DNA of 64,000 bases from SLRI01 sp942491185 (GTDB taxonomy: Bacteria > Pseudomonadota > Alphaproteobacteria > Geminicoccales > Geminicoccaceae). Positions 1 through 10,970 of this stretch are shown in pieces. The translations under genes and the position numbers were made by a program. Positions within the stretch are counted from its first letter, which is position 1. Each line of letters starts with the position of its first letter. Below the pieces are notes generated by a model, which did not search any database, was not told the DNA's origin, and worked only from the letters and a program-made list of their open reading frames with translations. The stretch is from NCBI GenBank assembly GCA_942491185.1, contig CALOAB010000027.1, positions 124,001 to 188,000 on the forward strand, given 5' to 3'.

Positions 1-2
1 CT

Positions 3-86
3 GCTAGCGCCTATCTCGCCGCAGCCATGGGCGGCCGGCATCGCGACAGCGGCACGGCCATCCCACGCTGGTCGCCGGCTCACTGA
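3..86 (+). CDS. C-terminal end of an unidentified upstream gene (partial)
   Basis: Frame 3 is open from the window edge to a TGA at 84-86 and gives 27 residues. Codon third positions are strongly G/C like the neighbours, and a strong hairpin follows 19 bases after the stop, as expected at the end of a transcription unit. The residues visible are too few to identify a family. It could be chance open sequence. Confidence 0.35.
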   Translation, partial: ASAYLAAAMGGRHRDSGTAIPRWSPAH

Positions 87-104
87 GCGAGTGTCAAGCA
101 AGTA

Positions 105-135
105 TCGGCCGGCGCTCAAACGGGGCGCCGGCCGA
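105..135 (+). terminator. Rho-independent-type terminator hairpin
   Basis: A perfect 11-bp stem (TCGGCCGGCGC at 105-115, complement at 125-135) encloses a 9-nt loop and is followed by the T-richer stretch CTTTCTGGTTATT. It lies after the partial upstream gene and 165 bases before cysK, so it most likely ends the upstream transcript. The rest of 136-300 holds the cysK leader; no other feature was seen. Confidence 0.65.
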
Positions 136-300
136 CTTTCTGGTTATTCGCGCACGTACCAAGTACCGCCTATCTTCGACGCGCTCCAAGGCGCGATCAA
201 CGGCGGCCAGCTCCGACGGACGCCGCAGTTCCTTTGTATTCGAAGCCATCACTGATAGCTTCGCCCAGTCAGGGTTCAGTCAGAGCATTGGGAGAGGCGG

Positions 301-1383
301 ATGAGTTCGACAAGTCCGATAAGGACGACGAGCGGCAGGGGACGGCTGTTTGCGAGCGTGCTCGATACAATCGGCGACACGCCTTGCATCAGGGTGAACA
401 ATCTAGCACCGGACCATGTGCAGCTCTACGTGAAGGCAGAGGCATTCAATCCAGCGGCTTCGGTCAAGGACCGCCTGGCGGTGGGCATCATCGAAGCGGC
501 CGAGCGCGATGGCACATTGAAGCCCGGCCAGACGGTCGTCGAAGCGACGAGTGGCAACACCGGCATCGGGCTAGCCATGGTGTGTGCCCAAAAGGGCTAT
601 CCGCTGGTCGTCACCATGGCCGACAGCTTCTCCATCGAGCGGCGTAAGGTGATGCGGATGCTGGGCGCCAAGGTCGTCCTCACGCCGCGTGCCGAGAAGG
701 GCTTCGGCATGTACCGCAAGGCCGTCGAGCTGGCCGAGGCCAATGGCTGGTTCCTGGCGCACCAGTTCGAGACCAAGGCGAACGCCGATATTCATGAAGC
801 GACGACGGCGCGCGAAATCCTCGGCGACTTCGCGGGCGAGCGGCTGGACTACTTCGTCACCGGCTATGGCACTGGCGGCACCGTTACCGGCGTTGCCCGC
901 GTGCTGCGCAAGGAGCGGCCCGAGACCAAGATCATCTTGAGCGAACCGGCAAACGCCCAGCTCATCGGCAGCGGCATTGCCACGGAACGCGGCGCCGACG
1001 GATCGCCTGGGTCGAGCCATCCGGCCTTCGAGCCGCACCCGATCCAAGGGTGGACGCCGGATTTCATTCCACTGGTGCTGCAGGAGGCCATCGACAACGG
1101 CCTTTATGACGAGTTGATCCCGGTCGCCGGTGCCGATGGCATCAAGTGGGCGAAAGCCCTGGCGCAGAAGGAAGGCATTTTCACCGGCGTCTCCGGCGGA
1201 TCGACCTTCGCGATCTCGATGCAGATCGCCGAGAAGGCCGCGCCCGGCTCCGTTATCCTGTGCATGCTGCCAGACACCGGCGAGCGCTACATCACGACGC
1301 CGTTGTTCGAAGGCATTCCAGAGGACATGGACGAAGACGAGCTGGCACTGTCCCGCTCGACACCGGGCTATCAGATGGGTTGA
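301..1383 (+). CDS. cysK: Cysteine synthase (O-acetylserine sulfhydrylase family)
   Basis: PLP-dependent enzyme of fold type II expected to make L-cysteine from O-acetylserine and sulfide in the cytoplasm. The 360-residue product has the PLP lysine in ASVKDR (Lys56), the substrate loop TSGNTG (83-88), the phosphate-binding loop GYGTGGT near 190 and the C-terminal GVSGGST segment. It is about 40 residues longer than a minimal CysK, with a short N-terminal extension and an acidic tail. The ATG at 301 follows GGGAGAGGCGG, a good ribosome site. It converges on htpX. A cystathionine beta-synthase-like role is less likely because no CBS domain follows. Confidence 0.9.
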   Translation: MSSTSPIRTTSGRGRLFASVLDTIGDTPCIRVNNLAPDHVQLYVKAEAFNPAASVKDRLAVGIIEAAERDGTLKPGQTVVEATSGNTGIGLAMVCAQKGYPLVVTMADSFSIERRKVMRMLGAKVVLTPRAEKGFGMYRKAVELAEANGWFLAHQFETKANADIHEATTAREILGDFAGERLDYFVTGYGTGGTVTGVARVLRKERPETKIILSEPANAQLIGSGIATERGADGSPGSSHPAFEPHPIQGWTPDFIPLVLQEAIDNGLYDELIPVAGADGIKWAKALAQKEGIFTGVSGGSTFAISMQIAEKAAPGSVILCMLPDTGERYITTPLFEGIPEDMDEDELALSRSTPGYQMG

Positions 1384-1444
1384 TGGGCGCCGTCGCCGGA
1401 GCGGTGTTCGTTGACGGTTGGGCAGGTGGCATTGAGCCAGGCAC

Positions 1445-2377
1445 CTAGCCAGCGGACGGGACGCTGCCTGAGCGGCGCCGCGTCGTGCTCGCGGACCGCG
1501 GCGCCGGGCGGGATTCGTTGCGCTGGCCACCGCCACTGCTGGCGCCGCCGCCCATGGCCAGCAGCCGCCGGACGCGTTCCTCGGTCGGCGGATGGGTGCG
1601 AAACAGGTTGTCGATGCCGCCCTTGATCAGCGGGTTGATGATGAACATGTGCGCACTCCCCGGATTGTGCTCGGCAGTCGGCATCAGCCGGCCGCGCGCC
1701 AGCTGCTCGATTTTTTGCAGTGCGCTCGCGAGCCAGCCGGGATTGCCGCAGATCTGGGCCCCGTCGCGGTCGGCCGAATATTCGCGCGTGCGCGAGATCG
1801 CCATCTGGACAAGGCCGGCTGCCATGGGTGCTAGAATCATGATCAAGATCGTCGCGATGGGATTTGGCCGGTTCTCGCCCCGGCCACCGAAGAAGAACGC
1901 GAAATTGGCGAGGAAGCCGATGGCACCGGCAATGCTGGCAGCAACCGTCATGGTCAGCGTGTCGCGATTCTTCACATGTGCCAGCTCATGCGCCATGACG
2001 CCGGCGATCTCCTCACGAGACAACGAGCTGAGCAGGCCGGTGGTGGCGGCGACCGCCGCGTGCTCGGGGCTGCGGCCCGTGGCGAACGCGTTCGGCTGGT
2101 CGGTTTCGATGATGTAGACCTTGGGCATCGGCAGTTCGGCGCGACGTGCCAGCTGCTCGATCAAGCCATGGAAATCGGGCGCCGAGGCACGGGTCACCAG
2201 CTTGGCGTTGTGCATGCGCAGCACCATGTCCGCCGAGTTCCAGTAGCTCCAGAAATTCATCCCCAGCGCCACGATGAGCGCGATCAACAGGCCCCCCTCG
2301 CCGCCAAGCGCAAAGCCGATGGCCAAGAAGAGCGCGGTCATGGCGGCAAGCAGGATGCCGGTGCGCACAGCGTTCAT
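1445..2377 (-). CDS. htpX: Heat-shock membrane zinc metalloprotease HtpX
   Basis: Inner-membrane M48 peptidase that helps remove misfolded membrane proteins. The 310-residue product begins with two hydrophobic segments (about 5-25 and 28-48), then has the zinc site HELAH at 130-134 followed by NRD, two more hydrophobic stretches (about 145-200), and a Ser/Arg-rich low-complexity tail. The chosen ATG at 2377 gives the usual family N-terminus; the frame stays open far upstream into dnaK, but that extension is not HtpX-like. It is divergent from dnaK, and a weak sigma32-like promoter lies 58-85 bases upstream, consistent with joint heat-shock control. Confidence 0.93.
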   Translation of the reverse strand: MNAVRTGILLAAMTALFLAIGFALGGEGGLLIALIVALGMNFWSYWNSADMVLRMHNAKLVTRASAPDFHGLIEQLARRAELPMPKVYIIETDQPNAFATGRSPEHAAVAATTGLLSSLSREEIAGVMAHELAHVKNRDTLTMTVAASIAGAIGFLANFAFFFGGRGENRPNPIATILIMILAPMAAGLVQMAISRTREYSADRDGAQICGNPGWLASALQKIEQLARGRLMPTAEHNPGSAHMFIINPLIKGGIDNLFRTHPPTEERVRRLLAMGGGASSGGGQRNESRPAPRSASTTRRRSGSVPSAG

Positions 2378-2434
2378 TCGGCGTCTTCTCCCGAGATCGC
2401 CGGCCGCTTTCCAGCAGCGGCCGGACCAAGGAAG

Positions 2435-2462
2435 AGATGGCGATTGCAGCGGCTGCCGCAAG
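2435..2462 (-). promoter_or_regulatory. Possible sigma32 (RpoH) promoter of htpX
   Basis: On the minus strand CTTGCG (2462-2457) is followed after 14 bases by CGCCATCT (2442-2435), close to the enterobacterial sigma32 pattern CTTGAA-N13-15-CCCCATNT. It is 58 bases upstream of the htpX start. The -35 downstream half is poor, so this is tentative. Confidence 0.35.
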
Positions 2463-2550
2463 CGCTGCGATGAAGCGGCGATTTCGATGGCCGCGCGGTG
2501 TCTGAACCGAGGGTAGCGGCCAGCGCGGCATTGCAGGTCGGGGTCCTGCG

Positions 2551-2580
2551 GTTGCAGGCGCCTGGGGCGGTGCTTATATA
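2551..2580 (+). promoter_or_regulatory. Sigma32 (RpoH)-type promoter of dnaK
   Basis: GTTG at 2551-2554 and CTTATATA at 2573-2580 are separated by 18 bases. The -10 matches the alphaproteobacterial RpoH consensus CYTATNTN completely and the -35 matches CTTG at three of four bases. Transcription would begin near 2587, leaving a leader of about 148 nt before dnaK. No CIRCE element was seen. The whole 357-bp htpX-dnaK gap holds only these promoters and leaders as far as I can tell. Confidence 0.6.
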
Positions 2581-2734
2581 GCCGGTTGGTCGAGCGCGTG
2601 CTCTGGTCGTGGGCCAGCCGGCCATTCAGGCATGAGCCGGTGGACGAATCGACGACAGGGCAGAGGTGCTCCCGCCCTTTCCTTTTGGGCGGTAGGGAAC
2701 AACAGTTTTTTCGCGGGCTACGCGTGGGGTTGGA

Positions 2735-4657
<1,923 letters not shown>

Positions 4658-4684
4658 GCCTGAGTTTCTTGCCGATCGAGGTGG

Positions 4685-4711
4685 CGGACCGGGTCAGTGT
4701 GATCCGGTCCG
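4685..4711 (+). terminator. Hairpin in the dnaK-dnaJ gap (partial terminator or processing site)
   Basis: CGGACCGG (4685-4692) pairs perfectly with CCGGTCCG (4704-4711) across an 11-nt loop. No clear T tract follows, only TTGCCGTTGGTTTT, so it may attenuate rather than stop transcription, letting dnaK be made in excess over dnaJ. Confidence 0.45.
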
Positions 4712-4790
4712 TTGCCGTTGGTTTTCCGCTGACCGTCGCGACTGATCGCTGCCGGTCGGTCTGACGCTGCTACACTAGGAACGGGCGCCC

Positions 4791-5933
4791 ATGGCCAAGC
4801 GCGACTTCTACGAGACCTTGGGGGTCACCAAGACCGCCGGCGAGGCCGACCTGAAAAAGGCCTATCGCAAGCTGGCGATGGAATGCCACCCGGATCGCAA
4901 TCCCGGTGACGCGGCGGCCGAAGCACGGTTCAAGGAGATCAACGAGGCCTACGAGGTCTTGAAGGACCCGCAAAAGCGTGCGGCCTACGACCAGTTCGGC
5001 CCGCAGGCCTTCGAGCAGGGGATGGGCGGTCGCGGTGGCGGCGGCTTCGACTTCAACAGCTTCGCCGACGTCTTCGACGACCTGTTCGGCGACTTCATGG
5101 GCGGTGGCGGCGGTGGTGGCCGACGGCGTGGCGCCGCGCCGCGCGGCAACGACCTGCGCTACAATCTGACCATCAGCCTGGAAGAAGCCTTCGCCGGCAA
5201 GCGGGCGCAGGTGCGGGTGCCGACCTCTGTGGGCTGCGAGGTCTGCGACGGCACCGGCAGCGAAGGCAAGTCCGAGCCGGCCGCGTGCCCGACCTGTCGG
5301 GGTGCCGGGCGGGTCCGCTCGCAGCAGGGCTTCTTCACGGTCGAGCGCACCTGCCCCACCTGCCATGGCGGCGGGCGGGTGGTCACCAATCCGTGCAAAT
5401 CATGCGGCGGCAGCGGCCTGCAGCAGAAAGAGAAGACGCTCGCCGTCAACGTTCCGGCCGGTGTCGAGGACGGCACGCGGATTCGGCTTTCCGGCGAGGG
5501 CGAGGCCGGTGCCCGCGGTGGTCAATCGGGTGATCTCTACATCTTCGTCAGCGTAGCACCGCATCGGCTGTTTCGCCGCGAGGGCCACAACATCTTCTGC
5601 CGGGTGCCGATCCCGATGACCTCGGCCGCTCTCGGTGGCGACGTCGAGGTGCCGACGATCGAGGGCAAGCGGGTCCGCCTCGCGGTGCCGTCGGGCACCC
5701 AGACCGGCAAGCAGATCCGGCTCAAGGGCAAGGGCATGAGCGAGTTGCACGGGCATGCCCGTGGCGACATGTTCGTCGAGATCATCGTCGAGACGCCGGT
5801 CAATCTGACCAAGCGCCAGCAGGAGCTGCTCCGCGAGTTCGAATCGTCGGCCGAGACCAAGAACAACCACCATCCCGAGTCCGACGGCTTCTTCGCCAAG
5901 GTTCGCGAGCTCTGGGACGATCTGACGGATTAG
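4791..5933 (+). CDS. dnaJ: Hsp40 co-chaperone DnaJ
   Basis: Stimulates DnaK ATPase and delivers substrates. The 380-residue type I protein has a J domain with the HPD motif (near residue 33), a Gly/Phe-rich linker (about 75-110), four CxxCxGxG zinc-finger repeats (CEVCDGTG, CPTCRGAG, CPTCHGGG, CKSCGGSG; about 145-210) and the two C-terminal beta-sandwich domains. All eight zinc cysteines are present. It follows dnaK in the usual order. Confidence 0.97.
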   Translation: MAKRDFYETLGVTKTAGEADLKKAYRKLAMECHPDRNPGDAAAEARFKEINEAYEVLKDPQKRAAYDQFGPQAFEQGMGGRGGGGFDFNSFADVFDDLFGDFMGGGGGGGRRRGAAPRGNDLRYNLTISLEEAFAGKRAQVRVPTSVGCEVCDGTGSEGKSEPAACPTCRGAGRVRSQQGFFTVERTCPTCHGGGRVVTNPCKSCGGSGLQQKEKTLAVNVPAGVEDGTRIRLSGEGEAGARGGQSGDLYIFVSVAPHRLFRREGHNIFCRVPIPMTSAALGGDVEVPTIEGKRVRLAVPSGTQTGKQIRLKGKGMSELHGHARGDMFVEIIVETPVNLTKRQQELLREFESSAETKNNHHPESDGFFAKVRELWDDLTD

Positions 5934-6051
5934 CAGCAGAATGCGAGCCGGGGCTCGCTCGGGGCGATCGCGCGCTGTCGCGGAGCGGAGAAGCTACGCC
6001 GGCTCAGGCCGGTCGCAACTGCTCAACTCCGCGCCGCACGGTGTGTCCTGC

Positions 6052-6483
6052 TCAGGCTGGGATGCCCTGCGCCAGCTCGCGCGCCAGCCAACGTTGCCGA
6101 TAGCGGCTGACGCCGGTCTGACATCGGGGAAAGCGGCGCAGCCCGTCATAGCGACGGACGATGATGCCGTGATCACCTGGCACCGGCAGTAGCTGGACCT
6201 TGGCGCGCTTGCCGGTGAGGTCGATCAGCAGGGTCTCGTCCTCAGCCAGCCGGCGGGTCGCGTTGACCACCTGCTTCGCCAGCTCACCGGCGTCGAGGCG
6301 GAACTCGGCGATGCTCAGCCGGCCGGTCTCGGCATCATAGACAGCGTCCAAGTCCTCGGTGGAAGCGTCATAGCTGCTCCGGGCGACGAGCGTGCCACCG
6401 GCAGCGACCAGCTTCTCGACCAGATCGTGCATTCGATCTGGGGGCGTCACCCATTGAACCCGGCGCGCCGCGCAATGCGTCAT
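6052..6483 (-). CDS. Unknown 143-residue protein in a stress-protein cluster
   Basis: I do not recognise the family. The ATG at 6483 is chosen because GAGGGAGA lies just upstream; an open frame continues 34 codons further but through what looks like promoter DNA. The product is soluble, mixed alpha/beta in character, with a basic C-terminal stretch containing RRYDGLRR and a final amphipathic Arg-rich helix. There is no signal peptide or membrane segment. It sits downstream of two CBS-domain proteins and a UspA protein, all minus strand, and has its own FNR/FixK-like box, which suggests a role in low-oxygen or energy-stress physiology. Confidence 0.7.
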   Translation of the reverse strand: MTHCAARRVQWVTPPDRMHDLVEKLVAAGGTLVARSSYDASTEDLDAVYDAETGRLSIAEFRLDAGELAKQVVNATRRLAEDETLLIDLTGKRAKVQLLPVPGDHGIIVRRYDGLRRFPRCQTGVSRYRQRWLARELAQGIPA

Positions 6484-6584
6484 GATCGTCTCCCTCACCA
6501 ACATCCACTGGCCCGGCTCTATCGACCGAGTTGGAAGCCAGTGCACGTAGGATAGGAGCCTACGATAGGCGGCGATTTCCCTCA

Positions 6585-6598
6585 ATGATCCAGGTCAA
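6585..6598 (-). promoter_or_regulatory. FNR/FixK-like binding site
   Basis: On the minus strand the sequence is TTGACCTGGATCAT, close to the FNR/FixK consensus TTGAT-N4-ATCAA. A TAGGCT hexamer with good -10 geometry lies so that the box would be centred about 41.5 bases before the start of transcription, the class II activator arrangement. The site is about 108 bases upstream of the unknown gene's ATG. A small palindrome (CGTAGG...CCTACG, 6546-6564) lies near the predicted transcript start. Confidence 0.5.
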
Positions 6599-6634
6599 CG
6601 TCCGGCCTGAATCCCAGCAGGCGCGGGCGATTTC

Positions 6635-7069
6635 TCACCGCATCCGCTCGGCGAGATCGTGACGCGCCTCCAGCTCGTCCTTCATCTCGAGCACGTCGCT
6701 GAACGGCAGATGGCGGGTCGAGATGACACCGATGCAGCGCCCGCCGTCGAGCACAGGCAGATAGCGGTAGCTGAACTCATCCATGGCGCGAATCGCGTGG
6801 GCAACCGGCGCGTCGGCGGCGATCGTGTCGGGGCTCGGCGTCATGACCTCGCGCATCGTCGTCGCCGCCGGATCGCGGCCGGCATGGACGACGCGCAGCA
6901 TGAGGTCTCGCTCGGTGAAGATGCCGGCCACTTTCTCCGCCTCGAGCACGACGATGCTGCCGCAGTGGTGCTCGACCATGGCGGCGACGGCTTGCTTGGC
7001 CGTGGCGTCGGGTCCAACGCTGATGAGTCGGTCACGCTCGATGATCTCTCGAACGGGTCGTTGCGGCAT
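6635..7069 (-). CDS. CBS-domain pair protein
   Basis: A stand-alone two-CBS (Bateman) module of 144 residues; such proteins usually bind adenine nucleotides and regulate partners. The first CBS repeat ends in GIFTERDLM (about 60-68) and the second in GVISTRHL (about 118-125), each with the T/S-x-x-D or equivalent ribose/phosphate region. The ATG at 7069 follows GAGGGAGGG. It is clearly paralogous to the neighbouring CBS protein at 7279-7707, suggesting duplication. An FNR-like box lies 76-89 bases upstream. No fused effector domain is present, so the partner is unknown. Confidence 0.88.
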   Translation of the reverse strand: MPQRPVREIIERDRLISVGPDATAKQAVAAMVEHHCGSIVVLEAEKVAGIFTERDLMLRVVHAGRDPAATTMREVMTPSPDTIAADAPVAHAIRAMDEFSYRYLPVLDGGRCIGVISTRHLPFSDVLEMKDELEARHDLAERMR

Positions 7070-7144
7070 GGCTTCGCCCTCCCTCAGGCTTGCTGCGGTG
7101 CCAATGGTAGCCCTTCTGGCTAGCATGCAGCTGAGGCGTCCGCC

Positions 7145-7158
7145 ATGATCAGGATCAA
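7145..7158 (-). promoter_or_regulatory. FNR/FixK-like binding site upstream of the CBS gene
   Basis: The minus strand reads TTGATCCTGATCAT, matching TTGAT-N4-ATCAA at 9 of 10 fixed positions. It is centred about 82 bases upstream of the CBS-gene ATG at 7069. Together with the box at 6585 it supports oxygen-responsive control of this cluster. Confidence 0.6.
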
Positions 7159-7278
7159 TCCGCGCTGGCTCCGGCCAGGGGCTCGTCAGACCGGGTCATT
7201 GCACTCGACGGCTGTTGCGCCGAGCCCATAGCGGCAGGTCGTGCGCCGGCGAGACGCCCGGGCGCGCGGGATCGGCTC

Positions 7279-7707
7279 TCAGGCGCGCTCGACGAGCACC
7301 TTGTTGCTCTCGAGCTCGGCTTGCTCGAGCGCGAGCTCGACAGCCGGCAGGTCGCGTAGCGAAAGGATGCCGAGGATCCGGTCGGCCTGAACGACCGGCA
7401 GGTGACGGTAGCCCGAGTCGCTCATTTGCCGAACGGCGCTCATGATCGAGGCGTCGGCGGCGATGGTGTCCGGGTTCGCCGTCATCACCTCGATGAGGGC
7501 TGTGTCGAGATCGCGGCCGAGTGCCACGACCTTGGCGATCAGATCGCGCTCGGTGAAGATGCCGATCAAGGTGTCGTCGCGGCAGACGAGGATGGCGCCA
7601 CAATGGTGGGCCGCCATGCCGATAGCGGCATCGCGAACCGTCTCCTCGGGCGATGCCTTGAGCAGGACATCGTCAGCGAGGAAGTCACGAACGGGTCGAT
7701 TCGGCAT
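7279..7707 (-). CDS. CBS-domain pair protein
   Basis: Second stand-alone Bateman module, 142 residues, starting at the ATG at 7707 behind CGGAGGGCAGAT. Both proteins begin M-P-x-R-P-V-R and share GIFTERDL and the ADAxxxxAxRxM pattern, so they are paralogues. The C-terminus ends in a Glu/Ala-rich helix (about 120-140). A 25-bp near-palindrome occupies 16-40 bases upstream of the start and may be an operator. Gaps of 209 and 101 bases to its neighbours suggest separate transcription. Confidence 0.88.
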   Translation of the reverse strand: MPNRPVRDFLADDVLLKASPEETVRDAAIGMAAHHCGAILVCRDDTLIGIFTERDLIAKVVALGRDLDTALIEVMTANPDTIAADASIMSAVRQMSDSGYRHLPVVQADRILGILSLRDLPAVELALEQAELESNKVLVERA

Positions 7708-7722
7708 GATCTGCCCTCCGCC

Positions 7723-7747
7723 ATAATTCACCTATAGGTTGAATTAT
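7723..7747. promoter_or_regulatory. 25-bp near-palindrome, candidate operator
   Basis: ATAATTCA and TTGAATTAT flank the perfect 8-bp core CCTATAGG; the two outer arms are reverse complements except for one extra T. It is AT-rich in a GC-rich region and sits immediately upstream of the ribosome site of the CBS gene at 7707, a position fit for a repressor operator or an overlapping -10 region. Confidence 0.45.
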
Positions 7748-7808
7748 ACTCAAAGAACAAAACGCTGAGTTTATCAAGCCGAATCGCGCGCCGCTTCAGC
7801 CGGACCGC

Positions 7809-8318
7809 CTACTTGACGATGAGGCAGGCGCAGCGGACGCCCTGGCTGACCTTGGTGGAGACGCTGCCGTGCATCAGCCGACCGAGCCGGTTGAAGCCGC
7901 GGCTACCGATGACGACGAGGTCCACCTCGTTGCGGTTGGCGCATGAGATCAGCGCCTCGGCCGGATCGCCCGACAGCTCCATATGCACGATCTCCATCGC
8001 ACCCTTGCGCGTTGCGAGCGATGTCGCCTGCTCGAGCAGCTCGCTGGAGACAGCCTCGGCGAGCAGCCGTTCGCCGGCAGCAGAGCAGGACTTCACCGAG
8101 AGATCGCCGAACTTGGCCACGCTCTCCGATTCCTGATCGTGGAGCAGGTGCTCGACGGCGGCCATGTGGCACAGGTCGTGCGGTACCGGCTGATCGGTGA
8201 TGACATGAGCGAGGATCAGCTTGGCCGTGTAGCGTCCGGCAATATCTCCGGCGATCCGCGTGGCCATCCGACCATGACTGGAGCCATCGGTGGCGGCCAG
8301 GATCTTCGTGAACGACAT
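7809..8318 (-). CDS. Universal stress protein, UspA family
   Basis: Single-domain cytoplasmic UspA protein of 169 residues. It starts with the typical FTKILAATDGS strand and ends with the ATP-binding pattern G-x2-G-x9-G-(S/T) in GSRGFNRLG...GSVS (about 139-156), so it probably binds ATP. A somewhat long central insertion (about 50-80) contains several His residues. AGGGGAGCAGG precedes the ATG. Clustering with CBS proteins is common in oxygen-limitation regulons; I infer a similar role here. Confidence 0.93.
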   Translation of the reverse strand: MSFTKILAATDGSSHGRMATRIAGDIAGRYTAKLILAHVITDQPVPHDLCHMAAVEHLLHDQESESVAKFGDLSVKSCSAAGERLLAEAVSSELLEQATSLATRKGAMEIVHMELSGDPAEALISCANRNEVDLVVIGSRGFNRLGRLMHGSVSTKVSQGVRCACLIVK

Positions 8319-8400
8319 GCCTGCTCCCCTGTTTGTCTTGTTAATGGTTATTTCTGGGAGCTAGGGTAGCACATGATCGTGGGCGGCGTGATGCGGCAGA

Positions 8401-8715
8401 TCAATCCTTTGTGGTATCATCGCCGGTTCCTGCGAGACCCAGCCGAATCGGCCCTCTTGCCGCCAGCGGATCGACTGGTTGCCCGCGCTGCATGACAACG
8501 ATCCGCTGGTCCGCGACAAGCCTGGCGGCAGCCGTCCGAACGGCAGGCATGAGCGATCGCCAGCCAGCAGCGTCGCCATGCAGGTTCAGCCGCTGCGCGA
8601 GCAGGCGGGCGACCTCGGAAGGGCAGATCGTCTTGGCCAGCCCGCGCACCGTGACGAGGTCGAGAATGGCGGTCTCGACCTCGCTCGGTGAAGGGCCGGG
8701 TGCTGCCTCCGGCAG
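8401..8715 (-). CDS. DUF3253 family small protein (start uncertain)
   Basis: The reading frame encodes the DUF3253 pattern: an N-terminal ILDLV-x-x-RG helix, then KTICPSEVAR, a tryptophan in GWRSLM, AARLVADQRIVVMQRGQPVD and a final ARGPIRL, so a small winged-helix-like protein. Just after the FAH hydrolase stop (8721) this frame has no ATG, GTG or TTG that would keep the first helix; CTG at 8715 is the only near-cognate choice, and a GTG inside the first helix would remove conserved residues. Translation may be coupled to the upstream gene, or the start lies in a sequencing error. The function of the family is unknown. Confidence 0.65.
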   Translation of the reverse strand: MPEAAPGPSPSEVETAILDLVTVRGLAKTICPSEVARLLAQRLNLHGDAAGWRSLMPAVRTAAARLVADQRIVVMQRGQPVDPLAARGPIRLGLAGTGDDTTKD

Positions 8716-8720
8716 CCGGC

Positions 8721-9566
8721 TCAGGCCTGGATGGTCTTTTGCGTCTGCTCGCCGAGGCCCTCGACGCCGAGTCGCATGGTCTGGCCGGCCTTCAGGTAGA
8801 TCGGTGTCGGCTTGATGCCGAGCCCGACGCCCGGGGGGGTGCCGGTGGAGATGATGTCGCCGGGCTGCAGGCTCATGAACTGCGAGAGATAGCTCACCAG
8901 ATGTGGCACTTTGTAGACCATCGTCTTGGTTGAGCCGTCCTGGTAGCGATGGCCGTCGACCTCCAGCCACATCTTTAGGCTCTGCGGGTCCGCCACCTCG
9001 TCCTTGGTGACCAGCCAGGGGCCGATCGGGCCGAAGGTGTCGTGGCTCTTGCCCTTGGTCCACTGGCCGGCCCGCTCGGCCTGGAAGGCGCGCTCGGAGA
9101 TGTCGTTGATGACGCAGTAGCCGGCGACGTGGTCCATCGCGTCCTTCTCGGCCACATACTTGGTGTGCTTGCCGATGACGACACCGAGCTCGACCTCCCA
9201 GTCCGTCTTCTCCGAGGTCCTTGGGATCTCGACATCGTCGTTCGGGCCGCAAATGGCGCTGGTGCATTTCATGAAGATGACCGGCTCCGGCGGCACGTCG
9301 AGGCCGCTTTCGGCTGCGTGGTCGGCGTAGTTGAGGCCGATGCAGATGAACTTGCCGACCTTGCCGACGCAGGCGCCGAGCCGCGGATTGCCGGTGACCG
9401 CCGGCAGGCTGGCGGGATCGACCGCGGCGAGCTTGGCCAGGCCATCGGCGCCGATCGTCGCACCGTCGATATCGGCGATGACGCCGGACAGGTCACGAAT
9501 GGTGCCCGACGCATCGAGCATGCCAGGCTTCTCCTGGCCGTTCGGCCCGTAACGCAACAGCTTCAT
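8721..9566 (-). CDS. Fumarylacetoacetate hydrolase (FAH) family protein
   Basis: Metal-dependent C-C bond hydrolase or lyase of 281 residues, most like the ureidoglycolate lyase / 2,4-diketo-3-deoxy-L-fuconate hydrolase subgroup. Recognisable are FICIGLNYADHAAE (near 73-86), the metal-binding E-x-E in DWEVELGVVIG (near 122-132), the GYCVINDISER segment, and the C-terminal GDIISTGTPPGVG loop (about 238-250). GGGGAGGAACAAA precedes the ATG. It is upstream of the DUF3253 gene and shares its strand with murA 48 bases away, but no pathway partner identifies the substrate. Confidence 0.88.
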   Translation of the reverse strand: MKLLRYGPNGQEKPGMLDASGTIRDLSGVIADIDGATIGADGLAKLAAVDPASLPAVTGNPRLGACVGKVGKFICIGLNYADHAAESGLDVPPEPVIFMKCTSAICGPNDDVEIPRTSEKTDWEVELGVVIGKHTKYVAEKDAMDHVAGYCVINDISERAFQAERAGQWTKGKSHDTFGPIGPWLVTKDEVADPQSLKMWLEVDGHRYQDGSTKTMVYKVPHLVSYLSQFMSLQPGDIISTGTPPGVGLGIKPTPIYLKAGQTMRLGVEGLGEQTQKTIQA

Positions 9567-9614
9567 TTTGTTCCTCCCCTGGTGGATTGTCGTTGTGTCG
9601 AAGAAATGGTCGGG

Positions 9615-10880
<1,266 letters not shown>

Positions 10881-10970
10881 GAGCGATCCCAGAGAGCCGG
10901 AGCGGAAGGCCCCGAGCATTGGCCTCTTCCTGCCAAGTCGTGGCGATTTCGGCAAGCGCAATGAACGGAA

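Noticed and set aside
2378..2734. CIRCE element for HrcA upstream of dnaK
   Set aside because: No TTAGCACTC-N9-GAGTGCTAA-like repeat was found.
5943..5958. GCGAGC...GCTCGC hairpin after dnaJ as terminator
   Set aside because: Only 6 bp with a 4-base loop and no T tract; too weak to call.
7751..7780. A third FNR-like box upstream of the second CBS gene (TTGATAAACTCA)
   Set aside because: The half-sites are one base too close and the second half is poor.
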